NCBI GenBank assembly: GCA_905147135.1
Contig: LR990049.1
Span: forward strand, 3,613,428-3,677,427
DNA from: Blastobasis lacticolella
Taxonomy: Eukaryota; Arthropoda; Insecta; Lepidoptera; Blastobasidae
DNA: 64,000 nucleotides
Direction of reading: 5' to 3'
Part shown: in pieces, positions 21,541-32,900 of the stretch
How the letters are laid out: each line of letters opens with the position of its first letter
How positions within the stretch are numbered: position 1 is the stretch's first letter
Translations under genes and position numbers: made by a program
Notes under the pieces: generated by a model
Told to the model about the DNA's origin: nothing
Seen by the model: the letters and a program-made list of their open reading frames with translations, nothing else
Database searches by the model: none

Positions 21541-22298
21541 ATGTTAAGTCTGATCATCCGCTTGTGCCTTATATATCTCGGTAAGTGCCATAAATAAGTC
21601 GGTATTGTGTTTATTGTATCCTTGCTAGTGCTAGCTAGGTAATCTATCTATACCACTGCAGCAGTTTTTATTAATTCTTTTAGAATTTAATAATTGTTAT
21701 TTTTGTAAATTTTAATAATTATTGTATACCCGAAAGGGTAACTGATGTAAACATTTATTTGTGAGGACATTCTTAACAATACCATTTTCTGATTCTGATT
21801 CTGAACAGACGGTCTGTACAACTGCTAAGTCTGTATCACAGTATTCAGTGATTGTACCGACTACATCTCATTGATTGTCCATATGTGATCCATCCTCATA
21901 CATTAATTTTGATAAATTCTACAAGACAAAGTTACGCAAAAAGTTAACAACTGACTTTGCTTTTTAAACTTCATAACTATATTTATTTTTCAGTGCTAAA
22001 TCATATGTTTTCGCCTTGTGATGGTTTGGGTGGCTATGGATCTAAAGGCTACAGTAGTAAAGAATCCAAAGGCTACAGGGATCCTGCTAAAACCCAATCA
22101 TTTGGGGGAACGTCATCAGGCATCCCATCGCAGAATGCCACTCAAAAAGGGTTAGGCATCTCAGCTTGGGGAATAGTTGCGGTTATTGTGACACTCATCC
22201 TTGCAGGGATGGGCTTTTACTATTTTTCCATGTGCTATCCAATAATATGCAAGAAGACCAGGAAGTATGACATGATTGGCTTACCATCTGTGGTATGA
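21541..22298 (+). CDS. Small single-pass membrane protein, uncharacterised
   Basis: Two coding exons, 21541-21580 and 21994-22298, joined by a GT-AG intron (CTCG|GTAAGT ... TTTTTCAG) that restores frame and gives 114 aa. The splice puts a hydrophobic signal peptide (MLSLIIRLCLIYLV) before a Gly/Ser/Lys/Tyr-rich segment with two SKGY motifs (GSKGYSSKESKGY), then a transmembrane helix (WGIVAVIVTLILAGMGFYYF) and a short basic tail ending MIGLPSVV. It reads like a conserved insect protein, but I cannot name it. Type I topology is inferred from the signal peptide and the Lys/Arg cluster after the helix. Poly(A) hexamers at 22418 and 23120. Confidence 0.75.
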
Positions 22299-23635
22299 GT
22301 ACCTTTATTATTTTCCTAGTTTTAAGTTAGAATATCATGTGCATATCTTTTTAAATTATACAGTTTCAGTATTTGTTTATGTATGGTTGTGAAGGAAAAC
22401 ATGTATCACAAATTCACAATAAATCCCAATATGAACATTTTTAAAATACATGTTCTATGATGTAAATGTACCTATAAAAATATGAGACTGGTTAAACTTT
22501 ATGTACTACAGCTATGATTATGTGCCAAATGAGTAAACATACATAATTTTAGGAAAGTACATATACTTCCCTAAAATTTATCTTTTAGATTTCCTATATG
22601 TCATGTGATAGTAGATAGTATAGAATGATTAATCACCTCAAGTAACATGAACTTTGAACAGCTATCAAGCTAAATGGAAACCGGAATGATACAAAAATTT
22701 CCTAGAAATGACACCTGTATGCAGTGACATATTCTTGTCAGAAATATGCATTATCAGCTATATTTGGAAAGAATGCTGATACTTAGATATGTGGATTATC
22801 ATTTTATTATCCTGGTAGCCCATCCTCTGTCTGTTCTAGGTTTGAGATGTATGTGTATGAGAATCTTTGTGTTCCAAGGTCTCCTACATGACTATCTGGG
22901 TTACTGTGTTCAAACATTGTTGTGTTAAGTCTTATCAGTATTACCTCTGGAGATAGAGGACAAGTAAATAGACCTATTTTCTCGAGTCATAAAGACTGCA
23001 GATGTTTATAATTTAAGTTTTAGGATTAAGTTTGTAAAATGCTCAATATAAATATATATATATTTAATTTATTGTTTTTATTAATAGGCCTTGTTTTTAA
23101 CTGTATGGTTTATCTTCACAATAAAAGAACTTAAGTTACAGGAAGAGAGTAAAACCATTAGAAACATCAAATATATAAAATTTTATTTTAGTTTACATTC
23201 ATATAAATCTCATTTTTAATCTCCATTATCTTACAATATACTATGGAATGTTGAACATCCACCACCATCACATAATTAAAATAACAAAATTGACAATATA
23301 GTGTTCTGAAATATTATAAAATCAGACAATTTTTTGTGAGCAAATTGCAACAGACCCAATACCCATAATATATCCAATAGCTACATACAAATATCACCAC
23401 CAGCAGATTGCACCATACCCATATATTATAATAATTTCATTTATCACCACCTGTTAAGAATCTAATGTCATTTTCTCTTAATAATTACAATTATTATTAT
23501 GTACTACCCCTTACTCTGTTGGCTTTTTTATTTAACGTAAACCATCTATTTGCAAAATTGCGGCCTAATAGGATCGGGCAAAATATAGATAGAACAGAGA
23601 CCTAATAAAAATCTCTTGTTTTCACAAAATCTCTA
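22299..23635. other. 3' UTR and AT-rich spacer
   Basis: Holds the 3' UTR of the small membrane-protein gene and, toward 23500, the probable 3' end of minus-strand transcripts (TTTATT, an AATAAA on the minus strand, near 23527). No further coding sequence seen. Confidence 0.5.
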
Positions 23636-23854
23636 TCACCAACTTAAAAAATCTTTGTAATCTTGAAACCTATTCACTAATAACCTGTAAACCTTCCAAT
23701 ACAATCCAGTTTTTGATGTTCCTAAATAACTGAAACCAAGAACTCGATCCAATACAGACCGAAACCACTTGCCAGTGGCACTTCTCGTACTTGTTACTTC
23801 GTAGCTACCTTTGATTGGTCCTGCCAATTTATTACCAACGTTATCTTCTGACAT
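23636..23854 (-). CDS. Hypothetical 72-aa ORF just downstream of acyl-CoA oxidase A
   Basis: A complete ATG-to-TGA frame, preceded by an in-frame stop, starting 50 nt after the oxidase stop codon on the same strand. The peptide (MSEDNVGNKLAGPIKGSY..., GKWFRSVLDRVLGFSYLG, YWKVYRLLVNRF) is basic and hydrophilic with aromatic clusters and no clear transmembrane helix. I do not recognise a family. It could be a separate short gene, a second cistron, the first exon of a longer gene, or chance in a 3' UTR. A minus-strand AATAAA about 100 nt further would suit a transcript end for either. Confidence 0.4.
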   Translation of the reverse strand: MSEDNVGNKLAGPIKGSYEVTSTRSATGKWFRSVLDRVLGFSYLGTSKTGLYWKVYRLLVNRFQDYKDFLSW

Positions 23855-23904
23855 GATTGCTCTAGCTTCAATTTAAGTATAAAAAATATCATCCGGTATT
23901 TCGA

Positions 23905-26900
23905 TCACAGCTTCCCCTGCATGAACGGCTTGAGGTATTTGTGGAAGCTGTCGTTGACCGGCTGCGCGTTGAGCGGACTCTTCAGCGCCTCCTCCATCAG
24001 ACGCTCGTACACGCGACCGTCGTACGAGCCCAGCGTTGAGTGGAGGATCTGGAAATAGGTCCTCGTTACGTCTTTTCGTAAAAAGTCTGATCGGAACTGG
24101 TTTCATACAGGGATGAAAAAGTCTTCGGTCGAAACCAGTCACGAAACCGCGGTTTCGGACCGGCCGGATGGGTCTTTTCGACACAGCTTGGTAAGTACTA
24201 GGATCATGTCAATTGATCTTTCTTTTTTTTATTGTCTTGGTAGGGAGACGGACGGTCCACCTAATGCAGTTTTTACCGACTTCTAAAAAAGGAGGATTCT
24301 TTTGTGTAGATAAAGAGCTGGTCTCACCTCATCCCGTATGTCGAATCCGTCGACCAGCCCAACGGCGTCGGGCCTCAGTCGTTGCAGGAGTTCCTCGTAA
24401 CGCCGCTGCAGCGCCGCGATGTCGCGCTCCGATATCGACGTGAACTGAGTATGAAGAATCCAAACTTAGTATCGTACGCCTACTTTCTTCAGTTAACCCA
24501 TTACCGGTCTGTAAATCCTGGTACCGAGTTACGATAATAAACCTTATTCATTATTAATGCAATAATAATGAGTCGACGATAGAAGGCGTGGCAACATACT
24601 CATGTTTTCATATTTAAGTAATATATTTTTTAAGCATTTTTATCTCGGTGAATATCCTTATGGCATGTGAAGCAATATACATAATGATGTAGCATAATGA
24701 CTTCGATACTAGCAATTTATTTATTGTGTTATTTTCGCAACACATACGACAAATCTGTGTGGTAAAGGACTCATTTATAATATATACAACGATAAGTCCG
24801 TATAGACTGACAGTAGTAAAAATTATAAAGTGTAGATATGGCAACAATCTGGGGATAATCTGTCTTTGTCAGTCCTTATCAGTTCTTCTTGTAAACATTC
24901 AGTTATTTGGTCACTATTAGCTTGAACTTGTACTTTTAGTTTGTCTGAATTATTACGCATGCTGAAAATTATCTCCCGCACTTCCTTTTAAATTGTTTTG
25001 CCCATTATTTTATAATATTTTTCATAACTCACAAAAATAAACAATTCTACAGAAATCAAATTGTTTGTTATGACTTACGAATGACGTTTAAAAAACTTGG
25101 CATAAGTTGCCATACAGAGATTTTTTTTTCTTTTTTATTAGGCGATTCGAACTTAGCGTAATCTTATTTTAATTCTTTACGCTGTTTAATTATTTCTATA
25201 ATTTTGTTGTTTCAATTTTCTATGTCCTGTGATAGTTCCGTGGATCATTAATTCAAGGTCAAGCAATTAAAGTATTCCTCAACAAATCTATTATAAGTTA
25301 AAGGCAAGCGGTTAAAATTACAATCGTCCTTTATCTGGAGGCTATGGTTCGTAGTGATTCTGATGCGATTGACGATCGGAATTTGTCGGCTACGTTCAGC
25401 TAGGTTCGCAGCGTCAGTAGTTCTGCGCCGATCTACGAGCTTCGGCCGAAGGTAGCCGAGGGGTTTCGATCGGCAGTCGCAGTGGAGTGCCTAGGGAGCG
25501 ATACATCTTGTCTAGATCGACTCGATTGCTCTCTTAATAACAATCGTTTATGGCTTCATCGTGCTCGCTCTCTAAAAGGCGCCTTAGCGAGTCAGCGAGA
25601 TATAGAGAGTGGGTGGTAGGTGCGTCTAATGGCAGCGTGTTTGCGAGATCCATAACGAAAGCACCACAGACTTCAGGAACTGGATGAGTGATCGTTCAGT
25701 ATAGTATTTTACATTATTTTAATATTACTTGTGGACCCGGCGCGACTTCGTTCGCTTACACCTATACCCCTAACCTACCTTTTTTTCTTGCGTAACAACC
25801 TTCCGATTGAATCACTATCTATTGTTGAAAACCCCATTAAAATCCGTAGCGAAGTTTAACTGATTTAAGCGTACATACATCGATATTAGAGATGGGACTC
25901 GAATCACATTTGATTCAAATGATGACGGTCAAAACTCGATTCGAATGAGATTTTATGTTGATTCGAATTGTCATGTTGTTTCGAATAAATTTCTTTGATT
26001 TGAATCTTTCCTTGCGCTGCAGAATGTAATCCTGCCTCCTAGGCTGCTGGACTTACCCTAAGCAGGTCTCCCAGCGACTCAAGTGCCCAATACACGGCGT
26101 AGAGGTCGACCAAGGTGTTAAGGGTGGCGGCGAGCGAAGGCGACAAGCCTTGCAGTTGCGTTTCCATCTCCGACCGGAAGGTGGACAGGATTATGGCGCG
26201 ACAGTGGGCCTGGGGGGGAACGGAGTTGGAAATGTTATGTACAGTACAAGAGTGTAGAGAAATCTATCGCTCCAACAGGGAAACTCAACAATACTCACAT
26301 TACGAGTACACGAACACAAGGTTAGCAAGCCTTATAAGTGCTAACTTGCGCGGCATATATACAACATCCGACTATCAACTGTCGGACTCCATCTTCGCTT
26401 GCCAACATTGAGAGTGAAGTGCTCTTTCGGCGGTGAAGTGATGGCTACCTAAGTGCATTACAACTTCAAGAAAAAAATCTTTTGCAGCAATCGCAACATA
26501 CAAGGTATTTGGTGCATCTTCAGCCGAAATCACGTTTGCTAAAAGGGGGCATGTCCCTAAGGCCCAAAATACTCGTTCTTTACCCCAAGCTATTTTAATA
26601 TAATAAATAAATATTTATTTCATGAAAGCAATAAAAATCGTTTAACAACTGCACAGTAGTGCACGGGAATATGATTCTCAAAGTGGTCATGCACTTATAT
26701 TCTTGTGTTGTATTGTTTTTAACTATAGATCTCTAAGTTGATAACACTGGACATCCGTACAAGTATCCACAGGTATTCGGGACAACGATCGACAGATCCA
26801 CGTTTGGAAACACTGATTTTTATCCCCCGAAGCAAAAGCGGGGTGTTATAAGTTTGGCGTGTGTATGAGTGTCAGCTTGGCTCCCGAACGGATTGACCGA

Positions 26901-29900
26901 TTTCGATGCGATGATCTTTTCAAAAAACACTTTAATTGTGCGAGATGGACATTGAGGGGCATGGTATGAAAATCGGTTCAATAGTTTTACACATTTACAG
27001 ACACCCTTCCGCACATTGTAGAAAACTAGTAACAGACGCTCCCATTTGGCTGGAGCCGACCAACTGTCAGTTGCAGTCGATACTAATCCTTACGATGTAC
27101 AAAACAAAGTCGATTCTTGATTAATTCGGATCCGCGGGTAAGCTGACCTTGGTCAAACGTCCGACCACGTCCACCGCACCCAATAGCGACTTTATTTTAT
27201 ACTGCGTAAGGATTAGTATCAACTGCAACCGACGGCTGATGGGCTCCAGCCAAAACGAAACGTCTGTTACTAGTTTAAGTATCACTATCGCCGCTTCGCC
27301 AGTGTCTTTCGCGCGGTACTTGAAAATGAACCTTAGCAATACACAAATAAAGTATAAAGTCCCATACCTCCGAGGCGGCGGCGAGTTGCACCGATGTCAT
27401 GTTCCAGGCGTCTTCGGGCGCGAGTCCGGTGCGTTGTCGCGCCTCAATATTAGCCACGCAAATCGCGATCTTACTGTGGACGGAATAGAGACGGTTTTCG
27501 GTCACTGTGCGACTAAATTATCTGTGTAATGGCGAAATTAGGAACTGCGGCGGCCAGGGTGAGATATTCTGATCTCAGTGTCTATGGTGTCTTTGTACGG
27601 GGATGCGTCAGTGGCGACAAATGTCAATTCACAGAAAAGTTAATTGATCTGTACTGTAGTTTGCTAATCCGGCAACAATTTGGGGAGAAATCAGATACAT
27701 CTTTCTATGAAACGGTGTCTCCGAGCCTGTACGATATTGGAGGCTCGAAAAACGAGTCAACACTTTTATAGTCTTACAGATTTTTTGTATTGTCGTGTCG
27801 TGTCTTTGATGCAATAAAATATATCTATTCCACTATAAAATCCTACGGTGGTCGAACGGATGGAGTTCAAACCATCGTTGTCGAAGTTCCTTTATTCTTT
27901 ATTGTACACAAAAATCATAAATACAATTTAACAGAAGGTAACTTAAGTACAAAGGCGAGCTTAACTCAACAGTTGAGTTTTCTACCAGCAAACCTTGGAG
28001 TCAAATAAGCTGTAGGTCAGTATTTAGGCATACGAATAGGCCGTTTTACTAACAGATCATTAAAGCATCTGCTTTCTACGTATACACGCCGTAAGCTCCC
28101 AACATTTGGTTACTCACCTGGCCGCGACCTTCTGCAACCCTTGCACGATCCCGTCGACGGATCCGTCCCACAGCCGGCGTGAGGCAGGCGCTGCCAAGTA
28201 CGCCACGGTGGGGGGGAGAGGGGCCCCTGAGGCCGCTTGCTGGGAGGCCTTCACTAGGTATCTGGGGGGAGGGTGCGGTGATTGAGAAAAGAAAATAAAT
28301 ATCGGGTTAAAGAAAATATGCTTGGACAATTCACACAGCGCCATCAAGCGCCAAAGAAACCAAAGCTTGTGTTATGGGTGTTAAGCAACTTTTTTAGGGC
28401 CGATTTTTCAATCCTCAGATAAAACATATCAGTCTGATAAGTTATAGTGCGACTAAAATAAAATTGTATCATTACTTCATAATTGTAAAGGATCAAAGTT
28501 CGTTTTAATTTGGCAGTGTATTTCTTTATTGGACAGATATACTTTATCTGAGGATTGTAAAATCGGCCCTTAATACACTAAGATGGCAAATAAGCTGTCG
28601 GCCTACGTTATGGTAAGCAGTCACCGCAGCCTACGGACGCACTTATTCTAAAGTAAAGAACATATCAATAGAGAGTGCGACAACGATAAAACTGAATGTG
28701 ACGTAACAAGGAACTAACATTATGTCAATAATAACTGTTACTTTATTTATATTCGAAGACATCTGACGTCTTTCTCAAGGATATTATTATTATCGTTGTC
28801 GCGCTCAATGAGGAGTTTTCCAATAGGTATTGATAGTTGGTTTCAAAAGCATCAATAGATGGCGCTCCTACAACTTTGGTAATCTTTTTATAATCTGTAT
28901 GATAATGGGCAGTGATTTCATGCAGCCAACTAATACTAAACTTAAAAATAAAATGTTTATTAATATAAACATAACTGTTAAAGGTTGAACGAAGTGTAAA
29001 AAGAAATATTTATAGAAGTTGGCACTATGTTTCATTATTATTACAACCTCTAAAATGGTTGAAAACTATTGACAAATACAATATTATCCAATACAAGGTA
29101 CCCAGTGTTTATATCCTGTTTGCTAATAACCTATTTCATGCGATTATCAATTATCAAAATTGTCGGGGCGCCATTTAGTGAGTGGTTAGGAATGCTTTAG
29201 ATCAATCAATCTTTCGAAGTCCATAATTTGTCGGTGGTGATCATTTAACAGAAGACGGCTTGTTCTTATGCTTTCTCCAACCAAGTCATTCTTCTCTACA
29301 TCACTACTCTCCACACTCACGTCCGTATCCCGTAGGGGTAGGCAGAGACTACCGAGTACCACAAGCTACGATCTTGACACACCTCTTTTGCTTCACATTC
29401 ATACATCATCATATACATTTAAGCCGGTTGAGGGTACTCCTGATCTGCCTTTTTTCGACAAGGTCATTTATTTGATTTATTGAAAAAAAATTCAACTTTA
29501 AAGCCAGCGATGATCGGCGGCGATTAAAAAATAATAATCATCTTGGCATTAATGTCCCGTGTGCTCTCGCGCACAAGGGTCTGGGGTTCACCTTGACCAT
29601 GCTCCAGGAGGATACAGGTCAAGTGATTACAGTGGTGCGAGTGCCATCTGACCTCCATGACCCTGCTGCCCTTACCATATTGGATCATGTGCACATTCAG
29701 TCGCCTGAAGGTGCGGGTTTATCACCGTAAGATAGAGGTGTTCGTTATATTAGATAACGGGTATATTATAACGGTATAAAAATATACTTATAACACCTAA
29801 TATTAATACATATTATTTTCTACTAATATATTATAACACAAGATAACCATAATATTGTTGTGTTATTTTTTCTGTTATATTCTGTTATCTATGCAATTAA

Positions 29901-32900
29901 TGTCGTCGAAAGTCGCAAAACTAATGTTTACGTGAGTAATAATAAATAGATTTTGATATAAGATTTTGTTCCTGAAGGCACTAAATCAACTGTAAATAAT
30001 AATACAAATTGAAAAACGGCGACCGTTATACGGTACATAAAATTATATTAGGGTGTTATATTATAACGTTAAAAATAACATAATATTTTTTAATAGCATA
30101 ACGTTACGTTATGGTATATGAATATAACGGATCCGCGCATCTCTACCGTAAGAGCAGAGGTTAGTGTTTCGCACTGAATTCTAAACATAAGAGATTATCT
30201 TAGCTCACCTGGCAGTCTGCAAATGCAGTACAGTGTTCTCCCCCTCGTAGGTGCAGGCGGCCGTGGCGTGGCCGTACGTGGTGGGCAGGTTGCTGGCCAG
30301 CATGTAGCCGTGGCCGCCGCAGGAGAGACGACATCTTTCAACCAAGGCTGCCGCGTCCGCGGTCGATACGGCTTTCAGACAGCATGATAGCGCGTGGAGC
30401 TGGGGATTTGGTGGGGAATCGTTTAGAATAATATCATCATCATATCAGCCGAAAGACGCCCACTATTGGGCTTAAGCCTCCCCCATAGACCTCCGCGAAG
30501 GCCGGTTCTGTGCCTTCCGCAGTCAGCTGGTACCTGCGATCTTTACCAGGTCGTCGATCTAGCTTGTGGTAGACCTACCCACGCTGCGTCTAGAATAATA
30601 TGCTTGGATATATCGTTTATCAGGTGGTAGGACTAAGTCAAGCCTGAGGATTTCACTTGAGTACCACCGCCTCATCAGCAATGTATGCATTGTTGTTCCG
30701 GTTTGAAGGATGAAGGCCTAGCCGCATACACCAATGCCGACACGTGCCGAACAGTAACGTATCCATTAGTGTCAGTGAAAAATGTTGTACGACTCTGTCC
30801 GTACAAGTAAATGTCAGTGACGTTCAGCGAGATTGGAACTTATCCCAAAACACTGCTTTGCGATAGAAATAGATAATACGGCAATACTCACCCAGGCGGA
30901 CAACTCAGGCTTGACAGATTACTATTACTTGATAAAAAAAGTTACGTATGAAGAATAGAGAGACGAGTTGTTGGCGTTCGACAGAGGGGAAGCCTTTGCC
31001 CAGCAGTGGGATGATTCAGGCTAACATAAATATAAATATTACATACTAAAGTTGTCTGGAATAGATCACATTAGTGATAAAACCGCCCTTTGTACTGCTT
31101 ACCATATCTTTTGTTTCTGTGTATGTGTCCTTTGTTGCGCAAATAAAGATTTTTATATTGTATTATATAAACACACAGATACGTAAGTCTCTCACCTCAG
31201 GCAGCCTATCCATATCACCGGCCTCCAATTCCGCTGTAACATTATTGTACATATTCCACAGCCAGTCTGCGGAGAGCCGCAACGCATGGGCGGTCGCGAT
31301 CGCGATGAACAGCTTATGCTGTTGGGTCAGGTAGTCCAGGATCTGGGGCTCGGGCTCGCTGGGGGAAGGATCAGGAAACGTCAGAAAAGACTAAACAAAC
31401 AAGTATAAGATGAGCTGGTGTATCTATGGACGGGCATAGCAATTTTAGGTCCTTTTATATGAGTTTTGGGTAGGTCGATGTTCTAAACTGTTCTGGGGGC
31501 TTACTGTGAGCTCTTATAGCAGGACCTAAACAGAACTGCCCTGCTTAAAACAAGACAAGCTAGTATAGCGAGACAGCGCTATACTAGGCAAGTATAGCGC
31601 TGTCTCGTTCTAAGTAGGGCAGTTCTAATTAGGTCCTGCTATAAGTGCTCCGAGCAAGATTGGCCGTGTGGTATCCGGCAGAGTAGAATAGTACCAACCC
31701 CTTACACTCATGGGTGTCGTACAAGGCGACTAATGTTTTCGAGGCAAAAGATCAAAAGTCTCCGTAGTCTGGAAAATGGGCAGCTACATTGTCCATTGTT
31801 ATATTTATAACACAGTGATCTCCAACCCGCCTGCCAAGCGTGGAGATTACGGCAATAACCTCCTCTTTCGTGGGAGAGGCCTCGAGTCCTGCAGTGGACT
31901 GTTATGGGCTGTGATGATAATAGTTACGCTTGCCCGGACACTTGAGTGTCTACACGAATGAAGGGCTTATACTCACTCGGGTTTGGGTTGGCTCTGGTGG
32001 CGCACCGCCGAGTACCGCGTGGCGACGGTGGCCGCCTTCGCAATATAGTTGCACATGTCGTTGACGACCACCACTCGCACGAACATCATGGTGCCGTACG
32101 TCAGCTTCGAGCTGGGGGACTTCACGTATGTGCCGTCCTGGGGGAAAACCGCATGAGAATCCGTTAATTCGTTTTGAATTTATCGGGAACAGACAGTCAG
32201 ACGCGGCGTGCGAGTTTGTTTTATAATATGTAGTGATATAAGAATATATATATATAACTGAGCTCCTAGAGACAGTCAATTCACAGGCCTTGACGCCCTG
32301 GGGCTTTATTTTTTAACAGCTCACCTCGAGCCGAACGGCTTTCAATTTTGATTTTCTGCATCAAACATTGAATGTTTTTTAAATGACACTGGCAACACCG
32401 CTAGAAAACGACTGAAAAATAAGAAAAATCAGCGTCCTGCATCAAAATATTGAATTTTTAAATCAAAATCGTAAATCGTTCGACTCGAGGTGTGCTGCTT
32501 GCGTTCGATCTATTGACGTTGACATTTCCAATACATCACTGCCATTTCAAGCGATGTGCCGCGAATTAAATCCGCATGGCGTTAGAAACACACTTGTATA
32601 GTCAAAACAGCCCCATCACAATTACAATTACAATTAATACGTCCATAGGCTGCGGTGACTGCTTATCATCAGTCAAGCATTAACATGTTTTCCACCTTAG
32701 TGGTATAAAACAGTCATCAGCTATAACCCCGGACTCACCTCCAAAACCTTGGAATTCTTCATTAGCATGTTATCTCTCGGTATGCGCACCCGGTCGAAAC
32801 CCAGGAAGCCGTTGTTGGTCCCGTTCATGCCGAGCTTGGCGCCGATCTCGCCGACCTTGGGAAAATAAAATAAAATATAGACATGAATAAATAATAAAGT

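Noticed and set aside
26115..26411. 98-aa plus-strand ORF
   Set aside because: Overlaps oxidase A exon 12 in antisense and continues into intron.
31950..32279. 109-aa minus-strand ORF over oxidase A exon 7
   Set aside because: Out of frame with the oxidase; the correct frame is bounded by splice sites at 32137 and 31977.
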